From Casuarius casuarius (Eukaryota; Chordata; Aves; Casuariiformes; Casuariidae), in contig PTFA01000316.1 of the NCBI GenBank assembly GCA_003342895.1, positions 934,161-998,160 on the forward strand: DNA of 64,000 nt, given 5' to 3'. The notes beneath the pieces are model-generated. The model did not search any database. It saw nothing but the letters and a program-made list of their open reading frames with translations, and was not told the origin of the DNA. Both the position numbers and the translations under genes were made by a program. Each line of letters opens with the position of its first letter. Position 1 is the stretch's first letter. This document shows positions 43,801 through 57,614 of this stretch, in pieces.

Positions 43801-46552
43801 GCAGACCCCCACCAAGGACTCATGTCTCTGGCTGACTTCTGTATCACATGATTTCCCTGCTCTCACACAGGACTCTGGTAGCTGTCTTATGTGTGCTAGC
43901 TGTGACTGACTGCAACTTGCACCTGAGCTTTACTAACACATTTTTTTTAAGGGATACCAAGAAAGACAATAGTGATCACACAGGCTTATTTAAGTGAGGT
44001 GCTTAGGAGAAAATGTCTCTTAAATGATAAAACAGTCTATTTGTCAGTCTGTTTCTGACATCTAACTATATGGGGCTGGCTTGTAGTCAGTTCCCACAAT
44101 CAGAGGCTGCTTAGGAGTCTGCAAACCATCCCTGGGACAGGCAGCTCTGGGTCCTCTGTCCTGGTTCTCAGCCCCACTCTGCACCTTGCTCTGCCTCATC
44201 CAGCTCCCTTCCCCTCCATCCCACTGATGGAGCAGGAGATGGAGTACAGCACGGACAGCAGTGTGCTGATGTTGGCTGACATCCACTAAGTCTGTTCTCT
44301 CCAAAGCCAGGGAGGGAAAAAGCAATGGCTTCTTCTTCTATTGACAGTTGTTGCAGTTGACACTCTGCCTTGAGAAATTATTTCACACTCATCTTCAGGA
44401 CAGTAAATTTTGCAGATGCTACTGAACCCTGAGCTAACTCATAACCACCTTCCACAGGGGCATCTTGAGCAGGCTTAACTCCTGACATGTACTTCTGCAG
44501 AGCCTCCCTCTGCTTTACCTTGTATCTCTCTGAAGATACCAGACAATTTCTGGCTGCTCAGCCCTCTTGGTAGGAACTCAATTACATTATTTGCTTGTAG
44601 CTCTGTAATATGTTAAGCCCTGTGTAAGCCTCAGGGAAGCTATCTGAGGTGGGTGTGGATGTCATTGTCATATGCACGACCCCTGAAACAGAGCTGTCTG
44701 AGCAGGTGCTACAAATATAAACTTCCATGCCCCTGGACTAGTCAATATATATTGAGTGCAGGAACTCAACTATACACAAGGTTTCCCTAACTGATCTCGC
44801 CACAGAGAGCATTCATAAGACTGTCCCAGCCTGGGGTTTATAACATTATTGCCTACTGGCTGCACATATATTGCAGGGGCATGACAGCCATTGTTATGCC
44901 ATGCTCAGGGGTCTAGATTAATGTAGCTGGGTGGTGAGAACATCTCCATGTATATGGGGCATGGGTAACATCGCTGCTACGGAATATTTTCCCTCACCCT
45001 GAAGAAAGGCACTTACCAGGGAGTTCCTTCCTCCTTTAGTTCCTGAGGAGCTTTCAGGGATCTTCCTTGCATGCTACTGTTTCTCTTCTCTCCCTTTCTT
45101 CTTTTTTTGCTTCATCTTTCTCTCTCCTTCAGCCCTCTCTCTGTATCACTCACCCAGCTCCTCTTTCACCTTTATGGGTCACCCTGCACCAAGAGAAGTA
45201 TCCTTTGCTACAAAATCCTGGAAGGCTTGACTCTGTCAAGAAGCAATACAGTGTGCTGGTTGTACAACTCAACGGCTCCTTTCACCCAGCTGGGGGAAGT
45301 GCTACTTTCTTTCACTCATGACTCACACGAATTAATTCATTTCCTTGCATGACTGATTTGGGGAGCTCTAGCAAGAATAGGCAAGTAATTCTGTCCTCAG
45401 TGGTCCCCTCCCTCATGCTCATCCTGCTCCAAGAAGACTGCAGCAACTTTATCCTGTCGGGAATGTTAGTTGCTCAGAGGTGTAACAAAACACTTGCACA
45501 AAGAGCAGCTGCTGGCTGGTTGCTGCTGGAAGCAGGGTAGGAGTGGAGTTTCGCAGGCATGATGGGTGGCTGCTATTCCCAGTGCTGCAGGTGGTTAGGG
45601 CAGAGGGAAGCTAGAACTCCTGGTGACTCTTTGCATGTCTTTGAATGCCCTTGAATGCAATCATTGCTAATCTGTGTGCGAGTTTACTGTTACTGGGCTG
45701 CCCCCAAGATCTGCTGAACTGGTTGGCCTCCTCTGGACTGCCGCATAATGGGAATCTGAGGATTAAGTGGGAGCCATGATAGGTAGATGTTCTGATCCAC
45801 CATCTTAGCAGCCTGCCACCCTCCCACTGGTTCCAGGCTAGACAAGGGCATGTGAGGAACTGGATAGGGCTGGCAGAGACCTGGCTGTAACAGGATGCCC
45901 CTGTCCTTTCCTTTCCTTCCGTCACAGGGGAAGACAGATGAATTTATAGCGTGGGGTGTGGGGGGGCTGCCAGGTGGCCGTAGGAATGTTGGGACCTCCA
46001 AACAGAAAGTTATCATTGTTGGGACAGGGTAGTTTTCATTCACTGTATCTCATCTGCTTTGCTGGATGTCACTGACCACTTTTTCAGTACTTGCATGACT
46101 GGCCACCTACCACCAACAATCAGCTTGATTGAATGGGTGGGAACCTCACCAGAGAGAAATTTGGACACAGAGCAAAGTCCTGAGCTGTAACTCAGGCCAC
46201 CCAGATTGGAGCAGTATCCAGCAATCCTGACTTCTGTAGACATATCACTGCTCTCCAATAGTTAGGCAAAGACTCCTTAAATCCCTCAGCAGGTCACAGA
46301 CTGGACTGGTGACTGGTCCCAGGAGAAATGATGGGATGGGGAATTCATCCTCCTACCCTGTTCCCTAGATCCTAGAGCTACTGCAGGGGATACTCTGCTG
46401 TACAAGAATCATTAGGCAGCAGTAGCAGGCTAGGGATTAGAAAGAAGTATAACATTTGACTGGGTTTAGGACATTGTCTTGCACTTACGGGTGAAGAATT
46501 TCAAGTCATGACTGTAAAATAGAAGACTGTCCTGGAAAGCAGTGACTGTTAT
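40843..46552. other. Intergenic, no supported gene
   Basis: Short open frames of mixed composition occur on both strands, the longest being 158 codons at 43371-43847 on the minus strand. None has a recognisable family or splice context. A pyrimidine-rich tract lies at about 45079-45140. Confidence 0.4.
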
Positions 46553-46739
46553 GTGGTAGTGGAGACTATGAGATGGGAATACAGTGGGAAAGAAGGCAGG
46601 CACAATTCTTGGGCACAACAATATATATCAAGCTGGGGCAGGGAGGTGCAAATACCTAGGTCCAGGATTAAACAGGTAATGACAAGAATGTGTTCTCCAA
46701 TAGAGAGGTCTCCAGACATCCCCACTATAGAAGTGTATT

Positions 46740-46872
46740 CAGAAAAGAACTATACGAGTGATTCAAGGTCTTGGAGCCTGGTGGAAAGAAATAAGAAAAC
46801 AGGACAAATTATAGTTGATTACAAGGACCTGAATTTGATCGAAAAGGACATGTGGATGCTGTCCATATGGTG
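46740..46872 (+). other. Possible reverse-transcriptase-like protein fragment
   Basis: One frame reads ...WSLVERNKKTGQIIVDYKDL N.., which loosely recalls the K-K-x-G ... VDYRxLN block of Ty3/gypsy-type reverse transcriptases. It is short and isolated, and is followed by a stop. I found no YxDD box or LTR nearby. It may be coincidence. Confidence 0.15.
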
Positions 46873-49800
46873 ATGGGAGTCTCTGTTGCAAGGGTCTTTG
46901 CAATGGCATCTTCAGCTGGATCGGGTGAGACTCCCTGAACTGTTGTCCTTATGAATTCTTATAATCCAGCTTGCCTATGGTCCTATGTGACCACACCAGC
47001 ATGTGCATGATCCATTGCTATTGATTATCTTAAGCTACATATAAAAAATCTCCTGACTGTTTAAATTATGCAAAAAAGACTGTCCTCTGCATCCATTTCT
47101 GCATCTCCAGGAACACTTTGTACTGACTGTTTACAGAAAGGAATTGTCTGGGAGTCTCTGGTCAGCTTCTCCACCCAAGATGTTACTCAACATATTGAAA
47201 CATACATATTGGTGGTCTTGGCACAGCGGGAGCTGCCTGGGGGGAACTTCAGGACAGCCTGAAATTCCCATTTGGCGACTCTAGCACCAATTCCTCAAGC
47301 AGTTAATTGTGAAGGTGGCTAGGTCCAGTCGCTTGGTCTCATGTCAGTCCACTGTCTCAGATCAGTCCATTGACTCATCTATGCAGAGGACTAGCTGGGG
47401 AATTCCTGGACCACCAAGGGAATTAATGACTTGCATGCACTGAGTGCACACACAGGCAGAGCCCTGATATCCTGCTGCACAACAGTTATAACTACAGGAT
47501 GAACTTGAATTTTCATCTTATAACTTAAATTCCATAGCTCTTGCCACAGGCCAAACAACTATGGAAGAATGACATGAAAGTTTAAGTCGGTCTCATTCAA
47601 AAACATTATCATTCTGCTATAGCTGCAAAAAGACGTGCTGTTTGGCTGATAGTTTACAAAGTCTAACACACATATATATTTATACAACCCCACACAGAAT
47701 TTCTACAGAAGAAAAATATTTGGGGCATTTCTGTCGCTGGTATCAAACTCCCAATGTAAGAAAGGCACTGAAAGGAATTTCCCTCTGTTTAGTCAAAGCA
47801 GTCTCCTCTTGAGTAGCTCTGATAGTCCCTTTCCTGATCACTTAATACCTCATTTCACTTGTCTTATTCAAAGTAGATCTTGTCACTCTGCTTGAGTCCT
47901 CATATCAGTCGTGTTAAGCACATACCTCACTGCTATCCATATAGGCTGTGAATTCCAAATGTTGAGGAAAGCAGGGGTTGTAAGACATGTCTGCATGGAC
48001 CTCCTTTCTCCGCGTTCCCAGTTTTTGGCAGGGCTACTCATTTTGTCAGGCTCTGATACAGATTTTGTTGCTCTGCAGTGGCTCTTGGGACTGTTTTCAG
48101 TATGCTACCAGGTGGCTGGCAGGGACAATTGCAGGAGCATTCAAGTGTTAGAACCGCACAGATGCTCAGGCCAGACTAGGTCTGATTTCACATCCCCACT
48201 TCTTAACACTCAGCTAGTTCTTAAGGTCTGAGGACAATAGCAAATTACTATTTTTCTTATAGCTAATCTTAATTAGAGGGTGGTAAAGAAGAAGAAAGAG
48301 AAATGGGAAACTCTTTGCTAGAGGTGAGGAACCTTTGCTTACTGAGAGCAAACGCAGAGAGGATTTGCAAGATAGGCCCAGTTTAGGAAGGATAGTGTTC
48401 AGCCCCCTTTTCTGGCTCTTCCCTTTATCCCAAGGTCTCCTGGGATGCTGGGAGAAATTTTCATGCTCCTCCACAGAGCCATTCCTTTGCAACTCTCCCT
48501 CATTAGCTTCTGCTTCATTGTCTTTGTGATTCAAACATATTTATTTCAATGACAAGTCTGCTCACTATTTCATTGCCACATCATTTTGTCACAATTAGGA
48601 ACCAGGGGCTACTACCTATCAAGCTGCAGACAAGGTTTACGTAGAGATGTATTGCTGAGACTGGAAGGCTAAAACTCTCCCTTCACTACAGCTTGTCAGG
48701 CAGGCACTAACACACCAGTCACCAAAAGATGAGAATTTCTTGCCTGTGTTATGGGGCTGGAAAGAAAGAAGCATTTAAGAACAGCAAATCAACCAGTACG
48801 TGTCTTGAGACAGATTTCACACACTCACAGCTAAAGAATAATCTGGACTGTCTTCGCATCCCCACATTTTCTCTCCTTACAGTGCTGTTGAGTAGGCTCG
48901 TGGCTGTGGCATAGCTATGAACAGATTCCCAAGACAGGGTTTTAAAGCCTTCTTAAACCCACTTTTCAAGCCTGCAGCTTCACCGTGAAATTCAGTTATG
49001 TTAGTAAGCAGAGAGGATGAAGGTATGCATTTTTTGTCTGTAAATTCTACACTGGATAAATTCAATGCACCCGGTAAACTCTGGCCACATGTAAGCTGTG
49101 GCACATGGTTTCCTTCACGTCCTCTCTATCCCCATTCCCTGATCGGGCACAGACTTGGAGTGCACTACTGCTTGTCTCTCATGTGTCCTGTCCCCACTGG
49201 ACCAGCAGGGAACAGGACCGGGTCTCTGATCTGAGCAATTAGGATGCCAGAACTGCTCAATCATCTTCTACGCACACTGGACAAGACCTCTGCAGTCTCG
49301 TTTGTGGTAGTGTTTATACACTCACAGGAGCTAGCCTGTCCTTAGTGATTATAATCCTACACTGCACCACAGTTGGTGTAAAAAGGTCCTGTCCCCAATT
49401 CTGCCTCATCAACAGAGCAATTTCTTCTCACTTTGCTTCAAAGTGGGATCTGTTTTTTTGCAATACCTTAAAGGGACTGTTTCACCGCAGGGATTCTTAT
49501 TACCATGTTTCAGTCTCTTCGATGCTTACACAGCTGCATTTGAGCTGCTGAAGCTGCCAGTGCTGGAAGCGAGCCAAAGATACAAACCCCCAGACCCACT
49601 AGCCCCTGCCTCGGGAATCCAGATTTGTCTAGGACTTAGTAACACAACCTGTTTTCCACTGGCTCTAAAATGTTGCCTCTTGAACTGAGTTTCATGTCCT
49701 CCCATGCTTAATTTCATATGGGAAGTGAAATCACTGCTAAACATCCACTGAACTTTGTCAGCCATGCTGCTTCTGCACTTCTGCTCAAAAGCAATACTCA

Positions 49801-51699
49801 GCGCTCAGTTTTGAAAAATGTTCATTTTTTTGCTTAGGTTCTCTGCTCTTCCTAAACGACCAGGAGCTAGATGATTATTTACCTTTTTGTATTAGCAAAA
49901 GAAAAAAAATTACTGCAAATATTCTTTGTCAAGGAAGAGAAGACAAGGCAGTCCTGATCTGTCTGCCTCTGGGGCACTTGCACAGTCCCAGCATGCAGGG
50001 GCAAGAGAGACAGTCTGACCCAGATTCAGAGGAGGGAGAAATGGAGCTCCCACAGGATTTGTAGCAGTAGCTTTTCTTAGGGACTGAGTCAACATAGCTG
50101 AAAAGCAAGGCAATGCAACCAGTATTGAGATGATGTTCCATTACAACCCAATGCCAAAGTTACTCAGCAAAGGACTTTTCCTAAGCAAGTTTTCAGTTAT
50201 CTCAGTCACTCCTGTTTCCCCAGCCCTCTGCATGCATCACCCTCCACCCTTCTGGGCCACATTCCCAGTCAGTAGCACTCACAATCACTTCACCTGAACT
50301 GGTAGTGCTGCCCTTAAATCAAAGGCAGCGCTGGGAACTCGCCTTTCCTGGCCTTTGGCCCTTTTCCAATTACAAGAGACATGTTAATGAGAAAACCTCA
50401 CATCTAATCATCTACTCAAGCCACTTGCAAAATACCAGCCAGCACAGTAGCTGGATGTGAAAAACAGGAAACCAGCTAACGTCAGCTAAGACCAAGACTC
50501 TAATTTAAACAGCAGCAAAGAGTAGGGAGAACGAATGACCACCCGGGGCTAGTGCTTTAAGAGCCACAGCTGGACTCAGTTGTTACTCTGGTCCTTTGAA
50601 AAGCCTAATGTTTAGTGAAAAACCCAAGTACTTAGTACCCAAGTACTGTGAGTACCAGCAGCCCCTGCCAGTGGGTTATAGGAACAAATATCTGGCAGCA
50701 GGCAATAGAGAAGTCAGTGGGGTGTGCATAGGAGAAAGGTCAAGAGATTGTAGAAAGCTTTTCACTTTCAAGCTGAGTGATGGGAATGGTCAGTAACTGA
50801 TGGATACTAGCAGCTGGCAAAGAAATTCACCGCAGGACAGTCCAGTTAGAGAGCGGGAACTCAGCGATTTTAATGTTGGACAGGTTTTTACGATACTCTG
50901 AGAAGTAGGTGACATAAGGCATATAAATCAAAGCAGCCTCTTGAAACTGAGACAGTCTGAGGTCCTGAGGCCCTGAGATCAGAGCAGCTGAGACGACACT
51001 AGACATTCCTCAAAGTACAGGGACTCTGTGCCAGTAGGGAAACCACTCCCTCCTCATTTGGAGTGAAGGAATGAACATCATTTTCAAGGAACCTATTTGG
51101 TTCCTATGAGTTTTACAGAAGCAGAAGATTGCATAGTACAGAATGGCACTATAAAGACTGTATATCATGAAATATAAACTGTAAATCATGACTGCATGGT
51201 TGCAAATCATGAATCTTTAACTTCAAACCAACCTTTTAAAAATTTGGGTTACATTTATTTTTCTTTTAAAAACAAACCTATCTAAAATTAAATGTGATGT
51301 CAGGACAATCTTCGCAAAACCGCTAATTTAATGTCCAACTAATAGAAAGATTTAAAGAGAGAAAAGCAACGCTGCTTCGGTGAGATCTCTGTACATTTTA
51401 ATGACCTAAAGATTTTTTGCTTATTAAAACGGTACCATATTGATAAAATATAAAACAATTTTTTTATTTTCTGCCAGAAATTAGGATGTGGGAAAAACTG
51501 TATTCAGCATGTGACTTTGGACTATATTCCAGGAAAAGATTTACAATGTGGCCTCTTTAAGAGCATTAGGCAGCTACATGATTTTGACAATCTGCTGGTT
51601 CACCAGTGATAATCAGTTATACCTTGTTCTTCAAATCAGCTAGTTTTAGCTATAACACAAGTTTTGAAAAACTTGCCTCAACATAACTGTACTTAAAAG
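46873..51699. other. Intergenic, no supported gene
   Basis: No exon, RNA gene or clear repeat is recognisable. Open frames are short and lack family similarity. Confidence 0.4.
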
Positions 51700-51890
51700 A
51701 TAAGAATGCCTGTACTGTTTCAGACCAAATGTCTAATATAATCCAATAACCTGTCTCTAACAGTCATCAGGGAAAAAAAAAAGATAAGGACAGGGCAAGT
51801 ATATGGTGGTAATTTCTCAAAGAAAACATCCCACTTGCAGCAGAGTGTGACTTAGAGAATCCTGCAGATAGCCAGATATTGTAACTTCGT
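51700..51890 (+). repeat. Old interspersed repeat fragment (CR1/L3-like)
   Basis: It begins with a 'tactgtttcagaccaaatgt' block, then 'ctaatataatccaataacct' and 'gtctctaacagtcatcaggg'. This corresponds to the widespread sauropsid repeat whose consensus reads like 'ggtcagaccaaaggtccatc'. It is probably the same family as 24836-25255, here from a different portion. Confidence 0.5.
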
Positions 51891-54800
51891 ATTTAGTGGT
51901 CCTTGACAATTTTCTTCCATGGACTCATGAACCAAACAACACTTTGGAGTTCAGGGAAGGGAATACATAGTTGTTACAGTGACGGAAGAGAGAAATCTGC
52001 TTTGATTTTGGTGGCAGCAGAAAAGAAATGAAGCTCCAGCCAAGTAGAATGGGAACCACTGAGATATGGCCAAGGTACAGATGAATAACCAAGTCCAACA
52101 TCTTAGTTCAGTCTTAGCATTTGCAAGTTCCTAACTCCTGCTCTTTGTTTAGCTACTGCATTGGGATACTTTGAAGATGAAGCCAACGCAATTGTGAACT
52201 TTTCTTTTTAGCAGAAAACACTATATCCTATTATGGGCCCTACTCCAAACAGAAAGGACAGAAGAGAAGAGTGAGAATTCATATTTAGCATTTATAACCC
52301 TGTGCAACTCAGCTGCTCAACTTTTCTCTTGGGATAGAGGGCTTATGTAGCATCCCATCCCACAGAGCTGATGTCTTCAGCGATCCTCGATAACATAAGC
52401 TACTCACACTGACATCTTTTCCTAATTCTAATATTTTATTCTTCTTTCTCTGACCTTTCTTTCCTTGTCCCAGCTACCTACCATACACTGTAACCAAGTT
52501 TCGCTGTACTTGCTCCACCTTTGCTTACACAGCCCTTCTTGCTGCTATGCTGCAGGGGAACTATTTTCCTGGTGTCCATCCCAAAAAAGTGAGCCTCCTA
52601 GACTCCCTAAATGGCATCCTGAGGTGCTACTTCCAGACATCTGGCCAATGCTCTCTTCCAGAGTTCCTTGGCACCAGCCACAGCTCAGTGGCCGCTGTAG
52701 TTCTCTGCATACTACAAGGCAGGCACCCCCATTGCAAATATTAATTCCTTCTCGTTCACCTCCCTATGCTTCAGTTTTCTCTATTTCCCGTCTCCTTCTC
52801 TGAGCCAAGTGCTGAGGGTGACAGCAAAGCGGGCAGAGAGAGCAACCTCACCAACAAGGGGTGCAGTCCCACAGTACCAAAGCAAGAAGAGTAGAACAGG
52901 TCCAGTAATGGTGACCAGGATCAGCCAAAAGTCCAGATCACCAGGCCATGGTGATGACGCAAGTTTGAGATCAAGCCAGGAAGTCAAATGAGCATCAGGA
53001 TCAGAAAGGCACATGACCAGGCACAGGCATAGTTGCAACATACCTTAGGCAAGGACCAAAGGCAAGGGCCCAAGCTTGAATGCAGCTCCTGAGTAAAAGG
53101 AGAAGGCCCCACGGCTTCTCACAGATCTTTTTCGCCCAGCATTTTTCCCAGCTGTCCAATCCAAAGTCACACAGCTGTGCTATGTCAGAGCTGGCCTTGA
53201 GCATAGGCAGCTAAACCTCTGCGGGGTGAAGGGAGAGCACTGAGGGCCCTGACAGCAGTGTCCAGTGCTGCATTCAGTGAGCACTCAGACACCAGACACC
53301 TGCAAAAGACCTGCTTCTTTCAGTTCCTGTACTCCTGCCATTCGGCACCGCCGAGCAGGAGCCCCAGTATAACACAGTGACTGGTTCCCAATAGCTGGGG
53401 GAAGAAACTTGTGCAGATGCAGATTCTAGCACACATGCTCCAGGCAGGTATCCCAAGATCGATTTCTTACAGAGAAAGTACTAAGCTATACCCTCCAGTT
53501 TTTGAATTTAGCAAACCATCTCTCTTGTATCACAGAGATTACTTGTTTACAAAGCAAACACTGTCAGTCCATTTAACTGGCTCTTTAACATGGTGAGAAA
53601 TGTTCCCTGGCAGAAAGTTCCTGGGAAAGCCTCCAAGAGTTGAAATGGAGAGGCACTTTATGCAGAGAGGACAAACAAGGCTAGTCTCCCAGGACCCAAA
53701 CCTCCCAACTGAATCATCCTTGGATGACGGTAGGAGTTTGGGGGTGTGTACTAACCACCCCCCACAGCCAATGTAACAGTAATTTTTAACAGTGTCTTGC
53801 ACAGTCAGGATGAAGAGGAAAAATTTCCCAACTTGTTCTTTAAGGGAAAATGGGTCAAGCCAGTAGTATCCATATCCATTTCTGGCCAGTCTCTTGCTGC
53901 TGCCCAGGGAACAGTTGGCAGCCACAGAAAGGGAGAGTAAGTGTACAGGATACTTTCTGCCACAGACGAAAACTGCTTCAACAGCATCCTCTTTCCTGTA
54001 CAGGTTTAGCATAAAGAAATGCAGCCTGGACAGGTTCTAGAGCCAGTCAGCTTTGTTTATGTAGGTCTGGATTTAGGTATCCTAACATCTAGGTAACTTG
54101 ATATCACGGAGAGAGGCAGCGGACCTGCAATACTAACAAGGCTCCTTGACTCTTCCACTCTAAGGCCCTATATGTTGTTGCCTGTAACTTTGTCAAACTG
54201 AATCATTCAGACTGAAACTGCTCACATTATGATGCGTCTTCACCAAGCAGAACATGGTCAGAAAAGATCATCACAAAGAGAGCAGCTTTTCCTAAGCATA
54301 GGAAAAAATACTTACTTTAAAAAGCACCGGTCTGTAGAAAAACAATCATGTTTCACAGCTCTGCATAACCCTGTCCCTGCAAAGATCTACTCAAACCTGA
54401 TTCAGCTGAATCCCTGTAGCTTGCCCAAAGTCAGAAGACCAGCCCAGGGTGACATGTGCCTAGTAGCTGCTGGCTGCCATGGGTTGAGCATGACTGAGAG
54501 GGACAGAGAGGAACCTGTGTCTTGTGCTCCCAGCAACATCTTGTCATGCACCTGCAAAGATGAGTATTGTGTCAGAGGAACAAGTCAGCTGGCTTGAATG
54601 CAGAGGGGACAAGAAATAGAGAGACGGGAGAGGGAAAGTAGCAGAGTCCCAGGAACACAGCAGGAGAGGCTGGGACAGACTGGGAAATGAGACGGGGAAA
54701 AGCAGGCTGGTAACAGAACTAGGACAACCTGGACAAAGTGACTGTGACCAGGGTAAGCACCCTAAGAGGATGTGAGATACTAGAAGGAAGAGGGCCCATG

Positions 54801-55223
54801 GGGTCAGTTAGGAAATTAGCTCAAATAATGGAGTTCTCAAGGTGAATTTGTAAAGGTTCTGGTCTTGCTGATGATGTACATATGCCTTATCAGTGATGCC
54901 AGGAAGAGACCTGCTGGCCTTTTTCAGGTGGCTTTATAAAAAATGTAATGTAGTCTCCCATGACAGCAATAAGCATATGTTGCCCTCCAGTGGTCAACTT
55001 TGCTTTTTCCCTACAGTAACTAAGTGGTATTCGAAAGGGACTATTGGCTGACTATCCCTCCACAGGTACAACTCCGAGCCCCAGACAGACTAGGCAAGGC
55101 TTTTAAGCTTTCTAATGGTACAAATATTTGCACATATCACACACTTAATTTGCATATCAGTGTTTGTCTCCAACAACTTAATCATTATTCAAGTATATCT
55201 GCTCCATTTTGTTTGATCATTTT

Positions 55224-55283
55224 GTTTCATTAATTTTGCATTGCTTTCATTAATTTCATTAATGCATTGGTTTCATTAATTTT
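55224..55283 (+). repeat. (TTTCATTAAT)n short tandem repeat
   Basis: Four near-copies of TTTCATTAAT lie within 60 bases, with GCATTG spacers after the first and third units. Each unit contains a TAAT core. Confidence 0.8.
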
Positions 55284-55796
55284 AAGCTTCAGCTGCATGT
55301 TGCAGGCTGTGTTGAAAGTCATTTATCCTCCAGTTCTCTCAACAGAGCACTTGATCACTGACAACAGTGCTAACACTACCCCTAAGATCAGAAGCATAAG
55401 CCTTAAAAAAAAAAAAAGTCTTCATTTTCTTAGAATTTTGTCAAAGTTCTACCACCCAGTTTCAAGCTTTCCATACCAAGGGCTGGTTGAAGATTAAAAA
55501 ATATTTATGTACAGAACATACTATTTTGTAATTCTTAGAGCCAAACTATTTGTCCCATGTTCCAAAGGCCTCTAAATTATGCAGCAGTTTGTAGTTAAAA
55601 CGCATCCCTGGAAAGACCAATCAAATCTGACCAGATTTCAGCTCATATTTGCTTAGAAACTACCAGCATATTGTGCTTAAGATCTTGCTGACAGGGAGAA
55701 TGATCCAGTCCTTTGCAGTTTTTACACTACTAAGTGCAAACTCCAGATTTTTGTAAACCAACTCCACATAAAATGTGCAGAGCACAATCACAGCTT

Positions 55797-55817
55797 CCCC
55801 CCTGCCCCCCCCCCACC
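55797..55817 (+). repeat. C-rich tract
   Basis: A CCCCCCTG block precedes a run of ten C and a short CACC end. Confidence 0.85.
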
Positions 55818-57614
55818 ACTGCAGCGTTGTTTACACAGAGCCTAACAGGAATATCTAAATGCAGAACAGCAGAACAGCTGCCCAGTACTGCACATTTCTT
55901 GGCACCTCTTATTTTAAATGAGTTATATTTTCTCAGCATGTTAAAAGACAACCTGACTTCATAAGTGAAGCTTTAAAACAAATTTGGCAATTGAATTCAC
56001 TGATTTGGACAAGACAGGGAACCTGATCTGAAGGGAAAAATTTGAATAACCCACCATTTTCTGTAACTCACTTCAGTTCAGTGATTACATATAATTCCAA
56101 TATCAGGTGGAATGTACACTTTAACTGCTCTATGGAAGTTTGGCTATAGCTTTTTTCTTTTCCTTCTATTGATCTAAGTAAGAAAATGGCTCTATGTGAA
56201 CCACTGTTAGATTTGCAATTACAATCATGAATCAATTCAGAATGCAGGACTTCAGCAGCAGTAAAACTGATTAATTGGTTTTGTCCATTGAACTGCATGT
56301 AAATAAAGCTATTGTAGAAAAATGCAAAGAACAACAAGATGCCTAAGCTAATGGTACTCATTTTCTAATAACAAAAACAAAGTTCTGCAAAATTCTTTCT
56401 TAAGGAGTTCTGGAAATATACTTGTATTGTAACAAATCCTTGAACTCGCCACCTTAATAGTCAAACAAAATTTTTATTTTTAACCCTCTTCCTCTCCCCA
56501 TCTACAGACATTCACTGAATGATTTTCTTTTATTCCAGAGATGTGTTTTGTTCCAATCATTACTTATTATGATTACATATTAGCTAACAGTAGTCCCTAA
56601 GGAAAACAAACTCAAATTTTCCCTGTACCTGTTATACTTCAAAACTACGTACTGAAGTGAAATGCAAGTAATACTGAAAACATCAACTCAGCATTTCTCT
56701 GTCTTTTGAAATCTGAAAAATCTGAAAAAGGAACATTGTACATACAGATGTGAACATTGGTCTGCCACTTGTTTCTCACTAATAATTTCACTTACAAGTC
56801 ACCTTACTAATAAATTTTACTCTGCTATTCTAAAAATCAGTCAAGTTCAAGTAAGTACACTCAGTCTTCATAGTACAGATAAAAGAGCTCTAGAAAACAG
56901 TACTTGGCTGAATGTGTATACCCCTGAAAAAGCTCTTATTTGCATATATGAGGGAACACACTACAGGAAAAATGTAGCCTCACCTTTTATTACAGAGGGG
57001 TAACATGCCAAATTATGACTAAAATATCTAGATAACATCTTTGAANATTTTTCCAGCATACAATTAAGAAACTTTCTTCATAAGCACACCTAAATATCCA
57101 GTGACTTGACACAATTATTTACCTTCTTTCTTGTGATGTGATGTTCTTATGTGCCACTATTCAAATGGTTATAAACACTGTGAATAACACAACAGTTAAA
57201 GACCTGGAATGCAATTTCATGAAGTGTGTTAAAGCAGCCCTGAAATAAATTGCCTGCATTCAGTACTACAAAAAACTTCACTTTTTCAGTTTACCATTGA
57301 AAACCAATATGGAATTAGAAGCACGAAATACAGGTACTATAAATCATATTTACACTTCATACTTGTCATTATTTAATATGTATGAATTACTGAAGGCTAC
57401 TATAATTCTCCACTTCCGTTACTGAAGAGTTGCTCTTCAAATGAGCACCTATGGGATTTGCTCACAAGCAGCTATAGTGAGCTGCAGGAGCAATGGAAAA
57501 GGGCCTATATTCTATTTTGAATAAAGTGTTTCCTATGAATATGTACATCCATTTAAGAAAATATGCAATGATACTTCTTAAACAGGTCTTGATACCACAA
57601 GTGCTGAATCATGT

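Larger units (their letters stand above)
51891..57614. other. Intergenic, downstream of CCT5; no supported gene
   Basis: The right part (about 55.9-57.6 kb) is AT-rich and could include an extended CCT5 3' UTR on the minus strand. Open frames at 53539-54012 (minus, 157 codons) and 56068-56361 (minus, 97 codons) match no family I recognise. Confidence 0.4.

Noticed and set aside
43371..43847. 158-codon minus-strand frame
   Set aside because: No family similarity and no splice support; opposing plus-strand frames have equal merit.
47255..47300. TTTGGCGACTC motif resembling a retroviral U5/primer-binding-site junction
   Set aside because: No LTR, poly(A) signal arrangement or downstream gag-like sequence around it; single short motif only.
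53539..54012. 157-codon open frame on the minus strand
   Set aside because: No recognisable family, no splice or promoter context and no conservation evidence; expected by chance at this window size.
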